A stretch of DNA of 64,000 bases from Ovis canadensis (taxonomy: Eukaryota; Chordata; Mammalia; Artiodactyla; Bovidae). The notes beneath the pieces are model-generated. The model ran no database searches. It was not told where the DNA came from and saw only the letters and a list, made by a program, of their open reading frames with translations. The DNA is taken from assembly GCF_042477335.2 (NCBI RefSeq), contig NC_091246.1, positions 112,435,001-112,499,000 on the forward strand. The letters run 5' to 3'. Each line of letters opens with the position of its first letter. Position 1 is the stretch's first letter. This document shows, piece after piece, positions 23,882 through 36,700 of the stretch. The position numbers and the translations under genes are program-made.

Positions 23882-25490
23882 ATGCGGCAAGAATACACAG
23901 AAGAACTGTACAAAAAAGATCTTCACGACCTGGATAATCACGATGGTGTGACACTCATCTAGAGCCAGACATCCTGGAATGTGAAGTCAAGTGGGCCTTA
24001 GAAAGCATCACTATGAACAAAGCTAGTGGAGGTGATGGAATTCCAGTTGAGCTGTTTCAAATCCTGAAAGATGATGCTGTCAAAGTGCTGCACTCAATAC
24101 GCCAGCAAATTTGGAAAACTCAGCAGTGGCCACAGGACTGGAAAAAGTCAGTTTTCATTCCAATCCCAAAGAAAGGCAATGCCAAAGAATGTTCAAACTA
24201 CTGCACAATTGCACTCATCTCACATGCTAGTAAAGTAATGCTCAAAGTTCTCCAAGCCAGGCTTCAGCAATATGTGAACCATGAACTTCCTGATGTTCAA
24301 GCTGGTTTTAGAAAAGGCAGAGGAACAAGAGATCAAATTGCCAACATCCGCTGGATCATGGAAAAAGCAAGAGAGTTCCAGAAAAACATCTATTTCTGTT
24401 TTATTGACTATTCCAAAACCTTTGTGTGGATCACAATAAACTGTGGAAAATTCTGAAAGAGATGGGAATACCAGACCACTTGACCTGCCTCTTAAGAAAT
24501 CTGTATGCAGGTCAGGAAGCAACAGCTAGTACTGGACATGGAACAACAGACTGGTTCCAAATAGGAAAAGGAGTCCGTCAAGGCTGTATATTGTCACCCT
24601 GCTTATTTAACTTATATGCAGAGTACATCATGAGAAACGCTGGACTGGAAGAAACACAAGCTGGAATCAAGATTGCTGGGAGAAATATCAATAACCTCAG
24701 ATATGCAGATGACACCAGCCTTATGGCAGAAAGTGAAGAGGAACTAAAAAGCCTCTTGATGAAAGTGAAAGAGGAGAGTGAAAAAGTTGGCTTAAAGCTC
24801 AGCATTCAGAAAACAAAGATCATGGCATCCGGTCCCATCACTTCATGGGAAATAGATGGGGAAACAGTGGAAACAGTGTCAGACTTTATTTTGGGGGGCT
24901 CCAAGATCACTGCAGATGGCAACTGCAGCCATGAAATTAAAAGACGCTTACTCCTTGGAAGGAAAGCTATGATCAACCTAGACAGCATATTCAAAAGCAG
25001 AGACATTACTTTGCCGACTAAGGTCCGTCTAGTCAAGGCTATGGTTTTTCCAGTAGTCATGTATGGATGTGAGAGTTGGACTGTGAAGAAGGCTGAGTGC
25101 CGAAGAATTGATGCTTTTAAACTGTGGTGTTGGAGAAGACTCTTTTGAGAGTCCGTTGGACTGCAAGGAAATCCAACCAGTCCATTCTGAAGGAGATCAG
25201 CCCTGGGATTTCTTTGGAAGGAATGATGCTAAAGCTGAAACTCCAGTACTTTGGCCACCTCATGCAAAGAGTTGACTCATTGGAAAAGACTTTGATGCTG
25301 GGAGGGATTGGGGGCAGGAGGAGAAGGGGACGACAGAGGATGAGATGGCTGGATGGCATCACTGACTTGATGGACATGAATCTGAGTGAACTCCGGGAGT
25401 TGGTGATGGACAGGGAGGCCAGGCGTGCTGCGATTCATGGGGTCGCAAAGAGTTGGACACTACTGAGCGACTGAACTGAGCTGAACTGAT
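23882..25490 (+). mobile_element. BovB LINE, 5'-truncated, 1.6 kb, well-preserved RT
   Basis: Open frames at 24013-24456 and 24426-25148 cover the reverse transcriptase fingers, palm and thumb. The palm has an intact NNLRYADD (about 24690-24713). One frameshift at about 24425 joins the two frames, and another near 25140 precedes the 3' frame 25124-25474. It ends in the typical tail at 25490. The endonuclease is absent, so the copy is dead. Confidence 0.94.
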
Positions 25491-26172
25491 GAGGATGCTT
25501 GAGGCTCATGTTTTGGATCTAGGAGACCATTCACTTGCGTAACTTCTTGAGCTCCTCCTGTATGTTCCCGACTGGACACACTTGCCTCTGCAACAACACC
25601 GTCTGAGGAGAACAGGGGCCTGGGTTGGGGAGGGGCAGGTAGGATGGGCTCTGACCCTTGCATCCCACTCCTTCCCCAGGGAGGGCATTGGGGTCTGGGG
25701 TGTGCCCTCCACTGCGGTCACTCCTTTCGGAGAGTGAAACCAAGTCCACCTAAAACTGAGTTCATGTGTCCAGTTTTTGATGGACCTCTCTCCAAAATGT
25801 TAGTCCTTTTCTTGTCCAACACCTGTTCCCCTCAAGAGGAAGAAGAATTAAGGGACAAGTGGGAGTTGAAACTGAGCAGGACCCCGTGGGGCCCTCCCAG
25901 GTATAAAAGCTTCTCTGTGTCAACGATTTCTTGTTGGTAGGAAAGAGGCCTTCAGCATCCTAGACCTTCATAACAACATGATACACGTCTCTGAGTTGTT
26001 CTGCAGGAACTAAGGCCCCACCCAGTTTGATGGTGACTTCCGGCTGAGCGCAAGCATGGGGACCCCAGAGTGTTTGGAACCAGAGGCTGATGATGGAGCT
26101 ACCTAGCGCACCACTCCGTTACCTCACCACCACCGAGTCAGAAGAGGGTTAGGAAGTTTGCAGCCTGTGTTA
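25491..26172. other. Unique intergenic DNA
   Basis: No supported gene. A TATA-like tataaaag occurs at about 25902, with no transcript evidence. Confidence 0.4.
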
Positions 26173-26378
26173 TTCATCATTCAGTCATGTCTGACTCTTT
26201 GTGACCTATGGACTGTAGCCCGCCAGGCTCCTCTGTCCATGGGATTCTCCAGGCAAGGATACTGGAATGGGTAGCCATTTCCTTCTCCAGGGGATCTTCC
26301 TGACCCAGGGTGAACCTGTGTATCCTCTGGCGCCTGCACTGGCAGGTGGAATCTTTACTGAGCCACCGGGGAAGCTCC
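26173..26378 (-). mobile_element. Bov-tA SINE
   Basis: A - orientation copy with core and head (gagccaccggggaagctcc). Confidence 0.92.
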
Positions 26379-26455
26379 ACACACTACGCAAACCTCCTAG
26401 GAAATTTTGCCCATACAAACACGTTCACCAAAACTGTTACCAAATGCGGGTTCCT

Positions 26456-26943
26456 GTGCTAGATGCACAGTGGGGCCAATGATACCCACAGTCGACAGTC
26501 TGGAGCAGAGAAAGGTTTATTGAAGGGCCATGCAAGGAGACTGGTGCCTTGCATCCAAGGAACCCCCAAACTCGCTGAAGGGTTTCAGCAAACCATTTTT
26601 AAAGGGATGGCTGGTTTTGCAGACCTGGCACAAGAATTTCATGTTCTCACAGATGTCCAAGTAGGTCAGGTCACAAAGACCCTATAAACCTACAAGACAA
26701 ACGTTATTCTCTGTTTTAAAACTTTTGGTTGGAAAAATGTTAATTTTTAAAGGGCAGAGACTTGATTATGGGTTCGCCTGTATACTTTAGGCTATAGGCA
26801 ACATTCTTAACCCAAAGCAGAAACCATAGACTACAAAGGTTATAGTAAAACAATCGACCCAATATGGGGTCAGATTTGTTGTTCCCTATTACAGCCTTGC
26901 AATAAAACATTCTGCTCCAAACTCCAAAATTTTGGTTTGACGG
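26456..26943 (-). mobile_element. Solo ERV LTR (ruminant)
   Basis: On the - strand, caataaacctttctctgctcc followed by gactgtgggtatcattggcccc is an LTR poly(A) signal and U5 end. The + strand right part is the U3. No internal viral sequence adjoins it, so it is a solo LTR. It lies about 300 bp upstream of the CBR4 CpG island. Confidence 0.75.
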
Positions 26944-26995
26944 GCTTCCCTGGTGGCTCAGATGGTAAAGAATCTGCGTGCAATGCAAGATATGC
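26944..26995 (+). mobile_element. Bov-tA head fragment
   Basis: Only gcttccctggtggctcag and the following anticodon-arm-derived part are present. Confidence 0.75.
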
Positions 26996-27284
26996 AGGCA
27001 GGCACAGGAATCAAATTCCACAACAGGAGAACTGAGGTCTGCTGGGAGTCTGACCCACGCGCCACTCCTTTGGGTCTCAGCCAAACACAACCTAGAGCAC
27101 ATATCTGGGTCCTCATGCCTGAATCCCTGCCTGGCACGACCTTGATTTAACCCATAACATCCAGAATCCAGTGTGTTAGCAACCCCGATGCCCAAAGACC
27201 ACTTTCTACAGGTCAGCACCCCCTTCCCCGAGCCTGGAGCCCTTCTCTCCCAGCACCGCCCCACGCCCTTCCGCCTGCACCAAG

Positions 27285-27310
27285 ACTACAAGCCCCAGCG
27301 TGCAGTGCGG
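27285..27310 (+). promoter_or_regulatory. ZNF143/Staf (SBS-type) binding-site candidate
   Basis: The site begins ACTACAA, followed by a CCCAGCGTGC core and a TGCGG end. This follows the long ZNF143/THAP11 consensus (ACTACAA, then TCCCAGCATGC, then YGCG) with few changes. It lies about 290 bp upstream of the CBR4 ATG inside the CpG island. Use in vivo is inferred. Confidence 0.6.
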
Positions 27311-27572
27311 CCCTTGTACTGTCCCGCCGGCCCATGTTGGCATTCGCCGGGGGCGCGCCGCCCGGAGCACGTGCGCGGTGACGTCGACGCGCCAACGGGA
27401 CTAGCGGTCGTGGCGCTCTGGGTTTCTGGGCCTGCACCGGTTCCAATCCGGCGGCGAGAGCCGTGGGCTCGCGATTCAGTTTGAGCGCGCTGCGCTGTGT
27501 GAATCTGCGAGGCCGTTGGGAAGGGTCGTCTCTTGTAGCCTCTTCCCCCGGGCCTGCGGCTCCGCGTCCCAG

Positions 27573-27714
27573 ATGGACAAGGTGTGCGCCGTGTTCGGAG
27601 GCTCCCGGGGCATCGGCAGGGCGGTGGCCCGCTTGATGGCCCAGAGAGGCTATCGATTGGCCATCGTCGCCCGGAATCTGGAGGGGGCCAGAGCCGCCGC
27701 CGGGGACCTGGGCG
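27573..27714 (+). CDS. CBR4: CBR4 coding exon 1
   Basis: This exon encodes residues 1-47 plus the first base of codon 48, including the Rossmann cofactor motif GGSRGIG (residues 9-15). The ATG at 27573 has G at +4 but C at -3, so its context is only moderate. It was chosen because it gives the family N-terminus [10 protein letters not shown]. The frame stays open upstream for some 19 codons without an ATG. The donor is gtgggt at 27715, phase 1. Confidence 0.96.
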
Positions 27715-30700
27715 GTGGGTACCGACCGGGGTCGCACCCCCTCTTCGCGCGGCCAGTGTGGGTACGAGAAGCCGTCTTGGGCGCCCTCCCCGCCATGCTG
27801 GGCGAGGGGTGGCGCAGACGTGCCCGGGTCTCACGCGGAGGCCCGCGCGTGTGCGCATGCGCAGGCAGTGCCGCCTCGGGCCGCTGGGGCTGCGCTAGTA
27901 GGTGGTGTGCGTGGGCTCGCTTCCCGGCGGCCACAGCGTTGAAGCACTGTTATGCCCTGATGACCTTCACCAAGGGACAGTGAGATCGTTCCGCCAAATT
28001 CCGCTAAAATTTCATCCCCCCCTGTCTATTAGGAATGGATTCGCAGTTGCTTTGCGAATTTAGTCTCTGGCTGGTAGTGAGACGGGGTGCTGTGAAGGAT
28101 CGAGCTCGCAGCTAGTTAGGAGGGCTGGGCTCAGAGGCACCTCGTTCACTGTCGGGGCAACTTTCTTCACATAGGTCTCCAGAGGTTTAAGAAGGTAATT
28201 TTAGTGTTAATGTACCACGCAAGGTTAGCCAGAAAATAATTGTTTACTTTTTTTTTTTAATGGCAGTGTTAAGTGGTATAATGTTGAATAAAGAGTGCTT
28301 TCTTTGAAGCTTAATTTTCTTTTTTTTTTTGTATTTAAACATTCCAGAAAGTGGACTTTTAAAAAAACGTAACAGTTTTTAGTAAAATTTTTTTTCATGA
28401 TTTGTGCTTTCAGCACTTTAAAAAACAGCTTCCTGCTTTGTTTCATCTCTTCTAATAGTCACGCTATAATAATGGCCATGTAAGATTGTGCTGTAGTTAA
28501 ACAGAAAAACCCTAGAGTTTATTTCAAAGCCAGGAAACCAGTTCGACAAGAATGTAACTGAATTAAACATTAAGCGTATATATGCAAGCGTGTTCAGTCG
28601 TGTCCCACTCTTTGCAACCCCATGGACAGTAGCTGCACCAGGCTCCTCTGTCCATGGAATTTTCCAGGCAAGAATACTGGAGTGGGATGCCATTTCCTTC
28701 TCCAGGGGATCTTCCCAACCCTGGGATTGAACTCGTGTCTCTTGTGCCTCCTGTATTGCAGGCAGATTTTTTACTGCTAAGCCACTGGGACTGTCTCAAG
28801 TTTACAAAACAGGAATATAAAACTGAGGACTGCTGAGTTAAATGGCATAGGGTCAGTGTCAAAACTGTAAATATTTGTAGGTGACTCATACAAAGTGTTA
28901 TGAACATGGGAAAGGTGCTCCCCCTTAAAAAAGTGTTTTACAGTTTACATTCTGTTGCATTACTTTGCTTCTGCTTGTTCCCCGCCTTCCTCCATCCAGT
29001 TTCTTAGACTGAACTCATGAGATCAGGAATCTGGGACTCAATCGTCCTTTATCTCGAGTTCTGGATAGAACAGATCTAAGGCCTCCCTGGTGGCTCAGAC
29101 GGTGAAGAATCCCTCTGCAATGCAGGAAGACTCAGTTTGGATCCCTGGGTTGGGAAGATCACCTGGAGAAGGGAAATGGCTACCTACTCCGGTATTTTTA
29201 CCTGGAGAATTCCATGGACAGAGGAGCCTGGGGGGCTACAGTCCAAAAGGTTGCAAAGAGTCAGACCCTCCTGAGTGGGACATGACTGAATAATTGACAC
29301 TACTACACTAGCTCATAGGACTTCCCTGGTGGCTCAGATGGTAAAGCGTCTGTCTACAATGCAGGAGACCCAGGTTCGATCCCTGGGTCAGGAAGATCCC
29401 CTGGAGAAGGAAATGGCACCCCCTTCCAGTACTATTGCCTGGAAAATCCCATGGATGGAGGAGCCTGGTAGGCTATAGTCTATGGGATCGCAAAGAGTTG
29501 GACATGACTGAGCGACTTCACTTCACTGACACTAGCTCATAGTAGATGTTTGATGAATGTGTACTGAATCATTTTTACAACCAAGGTATACTTTATTAGT
29601 AACTCTAATTTAATTTTGTTGTGTAGGAGATCATTTGGCATTGAGCTGTGATGTTGCCAAAGAACATGATGTTCAAAATACATTTGAAGAGATAGAGAAA
29701 AATTTAGGTCGTGTTAATTTCTTGGTAAATGCAGCTGGAATTAACAGGTTGGTCACAAATTTAAGTATGTTTCTAATTTTTTTTCCTCCTAATTTTCTTT
29801 TGATCAATATGAGTTAGTATATTAACTTGTTTTACTTCTAATTGGAAGAAAAGTTATGTATTTTAAAATTTGGTCTGTCAAGCTGCACACTCTTTTCATT
29901 GTTTTATATTGAGATTATAATAAGGGTTTCATTTAGTTTTTGTGTGTGTCAAAATGTTATTACAGAGTAAAAAAACCCTTTTGAACTAAACGTGTACTAT
30001 TGGAATAGTTATATGTGTGTGTAGTACAGGTATAATATGATGCCTGGGAAGTGTACATATTAAGGGTACAGTTTAGTTTTAACATTGTAATCAACACCCA
30101 TATTGAGCTGAAGAACTTTACCAGAAATCCAGAAGACTCTCTTGTTTTCTTCCCAATTAGTACTTCCTTTTAGGTTACCACTGTTGTGACTATATGTTTC
30201 CTCACAGATCAAGTTTAAAATGGGCTCTCCAGGTGTTCTAACTCAGAGGCAAAGCTCTTCTTATATTCTACTTTTAGAAAAAAAAATGTTATCTATTTCT
30301 TGACTTTTTAATTTGTCTTGCCCCATTTTTAAGTCACATGGGATTGTTTTGGTTTGATTTGCTTTTTTGGTAGGGATAGCCTCTTAGTAAGGACAAATAC
30401 TGAAGATATGCTGTCTCAGCTCCACACTAACCTCCTGGGCTCCATGCTGACCTGTAGAGCTGCCCTGAAGACAATGATTAAACAGCAGAGAGGGTCCATT
30501 GTGAATGTAGGTGAGTCTTTACCTCTGCATGTATAGTATTATCTCATGGCACCACAGAAATTTAATCAACTGATTGGGAGTTTATTTACCTGTGAAACTT
30601 GGACAGAATGTGTCTTTATTACCCATGGAAAAAGCATTTTATAAACTGATTAATAGGTGAAACAGGAATCACCCATTCACATCCTTCTAGTGGTCAAGCA

Positions 30701-33700
30701 GGTGTCATGGAGTGACACCACCAGGTACTGGGGAAGTGACAGCACCGCCGGGAGATATCTGACCTGAGGCACCCAGCTTTGGTGTCCAAAGGCTGTGTGG
30801 AACAGCTCCAATCCAGCAGGTTGTTGCTGTGCACAAATGTGGTTCAGTTTGACCCGCTCTTTTGCATGTTTAAGAAAAATTGGGCACCCTGATTCTTACA
30901 TGAAACCACATTTTCAAAATGTGATCAAGGAAAGAAAAACTTGCAGTTGGTGAGGGCTAAAAAATGACCTCTGTAGCAGCTGTGTGTGTCACTAGTAAAT
31001 CCAGCACAGAGGTTTGTGAGGAGGTTTACTTAAGAGGATAACCTTTTCAGTGTTTAGAATGGATGTTAAGTAACTCCTGGGCTTCAGTTCACCTGCCCCA
31101 TAGGGCAGAGTGGAGTGTGTGCCTGTAGACTTTAAAATGCAGAGTGACTTGAGATTTTGTTTCAATGTGGTAAAGTGAGAATAGCAGCATGCCTGCCACC
31201 TCCCATTTAAGTGGTGATACCTTATAGGCCACAAAAAAGGGATGCGGCTTCTTAGAGTAAGTGACCCTACTCTAAAACAGGAAGTGTCTTTCCAAGCCAG
31301 AATACAGAGTGCTTCCTTTTTGAAATTGACTAAAGGAAAGAATATTGTGCTAATAAGAATTAGAACGTTTTGGACATTTACCCTTAAAAAGGTGAGAGGT
31401 CGATTTTCTTCTGAAAGATTAGTAACTGAGCTGACTTTTTCTTTCTGACATAGCCAGGTAATGATCTGGGTTCTTGTAAGCTGGTATACTACCATGCACA
31501 TCTCTCCTGGTAAAGGGGGTGTATTTGTTCAGCTCTGAAACATCCCCTCTTTAGACATGCACAAAACAAATCCCCTATCAGCCTTTTGCTTACATGCAGA
31601 CTTTTAGACTTGTGCTGTAAGTCAATAAAATAGACTATTGAAAATAAGTTAGGGATCTCTATGGCAACCCACTCCAGTACTCTTGCCTGGAAAATTCCAT
31701 GGGTGGAGGAGCCTGATAGGCTATAGTCCATGGGGTCGCTAAGAGTCGGACACGACTGAAGTGACTTAGCAGCAGCGGCAGCCAGGTCCTCACCACCATT
31801 CTGTGCAAAACAAAGAACTCTCTCACCCAAAGGAAAAAATGGACATCAAGGTTGATTACCAGCTCCCAGCCTGTCCAGCCTCTGGCCGATCTCCAGAATT
31901 CCTTGCCCCAGCCATTTAAGAGATAACTACTCTGAACAACATTGGAGAAGAACAGGTCCCCTTAAGACAGTAGCTTTCCACATAAATGCCTATATATACT
32001 TACTCTTTCCTTGGGTTAGTGCAGCAGCTCACTAATCTGAATGCTGCCGCTTCTCGCCTCATTAAAGGTGATCTGTTCCTGTAAAGTGCTGGTCTGGTTC
32101 TTTTTCCAAACTTTGTCTTCTCTAACTCCCTTACCCTGCATTACATATACAGGTCACTGATGCAGAAAATGACTTCCCCAACTTCTGTTCTGCAAGAATT
32201 TATTTGCATACAGTGGATACTTGGGTTATAAATTATTCTTTAATATTCATATAATTGAGCCACCCAAGAATCTTTATATTAGGCAGTACAAGTTGATACA
32301 TCTCTGAAGGTAACTAAATTACAATTTTACAAAAAGTTTACAGTAGAAGCTTTGCTAATTTAATCAACAGTAGTTGAAATTTAGTAAAATTTATCTTCAA
32401 ATGAACTGTTTTTTAGCTGGAAATAAAAACTTCATGCCTGTGTTGTACATCATAAAATCAGTCTTGACCTGGCTTATCTGTTCTGGTTTTAACCTCTTCC
32501 TCCTGGAAGCCTCTATAAACTCTGTAGACTTTTTATCAAGTTCCACCTCCTCAGAGATGAGTATGAAGTGCCTGTCATTTAGTGGATCAGTTCTCAGCCC
32601 CTGCCTAGTCCTCTGGGTTCTACATGAGCTTCTTTTGGCCCGTTTCTGAGCAGACTCAGACTCTTAAGTCTTGCTACTCAAATGACAATCGTTAGTATTC
32701 CTCATTTTAGCAAAAAGTGAGGGCTTATACCTTGTCTGTTTACTATAGACTATCTGAACGTGCAGAATAATGACCCCATGATTGTGGTTTGAATTTGCTC
32801 TCATTTCTTTTTCTAGGAAGTGTTATTGGTTTAAAAGGCAATTCTGGCCAGTCTGTATACAGTGCCAGTAAAGGAGGATTAGTCGGATTTTCACGTGCTC
32901 TTGCCAAAGAAGTGGCAAAAAAGAAAATTAGAGTGAATGTAGTTGCACCAGGTGAGTGGAAACTTTTTTCTTTTAATTTATGTGAATCTATGGTTTTATA
33001 AACGGAGAAAGCAATGGCACTCCACTCCAGTACTCTTTCCTTGGAAAATCCCATGGACAGAGGAGCCTGGTGGGCTGCAGTCCATGGGGTCACTAAGTCG
33101 GGCAGGACTGAGCGACTTTACTTTCACTTTTCACTTTCATGCATTGGAGAAGGAAATGGCAACCCACTCCAGTGTTCTTGCCTGGAGAATCCCAGGGACG
33201 GGGGAGCCTGGTGGGCTGCCGTCTATGGGGTTGCACAGAGTCGGACACGACTGAAGCAACTTAGCAGCATGGTTTTATAAAATAATAGCAAAGACTGGTC
33301 TTGTGTTAGTAAGGACACCATTGTCACCAAGCGCTTCTCAGGGGTCTGGGGACAGGAGCAGGGACCCCACAAGGAACATGGAGCATGGTGATGGTGGGGT
33401 TTGAACTCTGTCTGATGGGGCTGGGGGCTGAGACTCGGGCCAGGCATGCTGTATCTGTGCTGGACACAAGAGAAACTCCCCATTTTAAAGTCAGGCATAA
33501 CTTGGAACTCTCAAGAACTGAATGTACGAATGTCAAGTAAATGGGGTGAGGCGTATTGGTGACATATATACTGCAGTTGAGCCCAAGTTGTATCCCTTTG
33601 CAGAACTGTTTGCATTTTAATTGTCTTTGTCCTCTTTGGGGATGTGTTATTGACTTGCTGCTCACTGGGATACAGTGTTTGCTAATTTAGATGTCATCAG

Positions 33701-36700
33701 TTTGTCAAAGCAGAACTTTTCAAACAATGCATCCATTCCCTAATATAGTCCCTGCATCTAGATTAAAGAAATAACACATCTTTATATTTAAAATATCTGA
33801 ATAGCACTGTCATACAATGTGCTTTCCATAACAGTACGAATCAGAGGAGGTAATCCAACAAGGCTGCCTTGGTGATGTCCTTTGCACATTTCATGACATA
33901 ATCGCCTGCAGTAACTGACTTACTGATAACCTGAGAGACTCTGCGGGTTTGGTTCCAGACACCCCAGCAGAACGTGTATCACAGTAAAGCAGTCAGCAAA
34001 CTTTGTTTTCCAATGCACATAAAAATTATGTTTATACTGTACTGTAGTCTATTAAATGTGCAGTAACACTGTATCTAAAAAACTAATGTTCATACCATAA
34101 TTTAAAAATACCACAAGATTGGATCCTCTTTGACCCATCTCCTAAAGTAATGGAAATTTTAAAAAAAAGCAAATGAGACCTAATTAAACTTAAAGCTTTT
34201 GCACAGCAAAAGACACTGTAAATAAGATGGAAAGGCAACCCTCAGAATGGGAGAAAATACTTGCAAACAAACAATTGACAAAGAATTAATCTCTAAAATA
34301 TATAAGCAGCTCATGCAGCTCAATATGGGAAACACAAACAACCCAATCAAAAAATGAGAAGACCTAAACAGACATTTCTGCCAAGAAGAAATCCAGATGA
34401 GCAATAAACACGTGAAAATACGCTCCATATTGCTCAATAAGACACATGTACACCAGTGTTCACTGTAGCTAGGACATGGAAGCAACCTAGATGTCAATCA
34501 ACAGCTGAATGGATAAAAAAGCTGAGGTACATATCAATTCAGTTTTTTAGTCGTGTCCGACTCTTTGTGACCCCATGGACTACAGCATGCCAGGCTTCCC
34601 TGTCCACCACCAACTCCTGGAGCCTACATAAACTCATGTCCATCACTCTGGTGATGCCATCCAACCATTACCTCCTCTGTCGTCCCCTTCTCCTCCCACC
34701 TTCAATCTTTTCCAGCATCAGGGTCTTTTCCAGTGAGTTGGTTTTTTGTATCAGGTGGCCAATGTATTGGAGTTTCAGCTTCAGCATCAGTCCTTCCAAT
34801 GAATATTCAGGACTTGTTTCCTTTAGGATGGACTGGTTGGATCTCCTTGCAGTCCAAGGGACTCTCAAGAGTCTTCTCCAACACCACAGTTCAAAAGCAT
34901 CAGTTCTTCATCACTCAGCCTTCCTTATGGTTCAACTCTCATATCCATACATGACTACTGGAAAAACTATAGCTTTGACTCGACGGACCTTTGTTGGTAA
35001 AGTAATTATCTCTGTTTTTTAATATGTTGTCTAGGTTGGTCATAGCTTTTCTTCCAAGAAGCAAGTGTCTTTAATTTCACGGCTACAATCACCATCTGCA
35101 GTGACTTTGGAGCCCAAGAAAATAAAGTCTGTCACTGTTTCCATTGTTTCCCCATCTATTTACCATGAAGTGATGGGACTGGATGCCATGATCTTAGTTT
35201 TCTGAATGTTGAGTTTTAAGGCAGATTTTTCACTCTCCTCTTTCACTTTTATCAGGAGGCTCTTTAGTTCTTCACTTTCTGCCGTAAGTGTGGTATCATC
35301 TGCATATCTGAGCTTATTGATATTTCTCCCAGCAATCTTGATTCCAACTTGTGCTTCATCCAGCCTAGCATTTTGTATGATGTACTCTGCATATAAGTTA
35401 AATAAGCAGGGTGACAATATACAGCCTTGATGTACTCCTTTCCTGATTTGGAACCAGTCTGTTGTTCCATGTCCAGTTCTAACTGTTGCTTCCTGACCTG
35501 CATACAGATTTCTTAAGAGGCAGGTCAGGGTTTGGTATTCCCACCTCTCAGAATTTTCCACACTTTGTTGTGATCTACACAGTCAAAGCGGGAGTAGATG
35601 TTTTTCTGGAACTCTCTTGCTTTTTCAATGATCCAGCGGATGTTGGCAATTTGATCTGTGGTTCCTCTGCCTTTTCTAAAACCAGCTTGAACATCTGGAA
35701 ATTCATGATTCATGTACTATTGAAGCCTGGCTTGGAGACTTTTGAGCATTACTTTGCTAGCAAGTGAGATGAGTGCAGTTGTGCGGTAGTTTGAGCATTC
35801 TTTGGCATTGCCTTTCTTTGGGATTGGAATGAAAACTGACTTTTTCCAATCCTGTGGCCACTGTTGAGTTTTCCAAATTTGCTGGCATATTGAGTGCAGC
35901 ACTTCCACAGCATCATCTTTTAGGATTTGAAATAGCTTAACTGAAATAGCTCAATTCCACTTCCACTAGCTTTGTTCGTAGTGATGCTTCCTAAGGCGCA
36001 CTTGACTTCACATTCCAGGATGTCTGGCTCTAGATAAGTGATCACACCATCGTGATTATCTGGGTCGTGAAAATCTTTTTTGTACAGTTCTTCTGTGTAT
36101 TGTTGCCACCTCTTCTTAATATCTTCTGCCTCTGTTAGGTCCATACCATTTCTGTCCTCTATTGAGCCCATCTTTGCATGAAATGTTCTCTTGGTATCTC
36201 TCATTTTCTTGAAGAGATCTCTAGTCTTTCCCATTCTGTTGTTTTCCTCTATTTCTTTGCATTGATCTCTGAGGAACGCTTTCTTATCTCTCCTTGCTAT
36301 TCTTTGGAACTCTACATTCAGATGCTTATACCTTTCCTTTTCTCCTTTGCTTTTCACTTCTCTTCTTTTCACAGCTATTTGTAAGGCCTCCTCAGACAGC
36401 CATTTTGCTTTTTTGCATTTTTTTCCATGGGGATGGTCTTCATCCCTGTCTCCTGTACAATGTCACGAACCTCCATCCATAGTTCATCAGGCACTCTATC
36501 AGATCTAGTCCCTTAAATCTATTTCTCACTTCCACTGTATAATCATAAGGGATTTGATTTAGGTCATACCTGAATGGTCTAGCAGTTTTCCCTACTTTCT
36601 TCAATTTGAGTCTGAATTTGGCAATAAGGAGTTCATGATCTGAGCCACAGTCAGCTCCTGGTCTTGTTTTTGCTGACTGTATAGCTTCTCCATCTTTGGC

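Larger units (their letters stand above)
27240..27990 (+). promoter_or_regulatory. CBR4: CBR4 CpG-island promoter and 5' UTR
   Basis: This stretch is GC-rich and dense in CpG, unlike its surroundings, and it spans exon 1. It has no TATA box at a useful distance. Visible motifs are a ZNF143/Staf-like ACTACAA...CCCAGCGTGC...TGCGG at 27285-27310, an E-box CACGTG at 27368-27373, a CRE-like TGACGTCG at 27379-27386, and a CCAAT box at 27443-27447. In intron 1 there is a perfect NRF-1-type palindrome at 27852-27863. The transcription start probably lies between the CCAAT box and the ATG, but its exact position cannot be read. Confidence 0.85.

Noticed and set aside
27213-27858. - strand ORFs of 174 and 190 codons over the CBR4 CpG island, suggesting a divergent gene
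   Set aside because: They overlap CBR4 exon 1, are rich in Arg, Pro, Gly and Ala from GC bias, and show no family match. A noncoding divergent transcript remains possible.
30992-31501. 169-codon ORF on the - strand in CBR4 intron 3
   Set aside because: It shows no family features, splice sites or promoter. It is best read as a chance ORF in AT-rich intron DNA.
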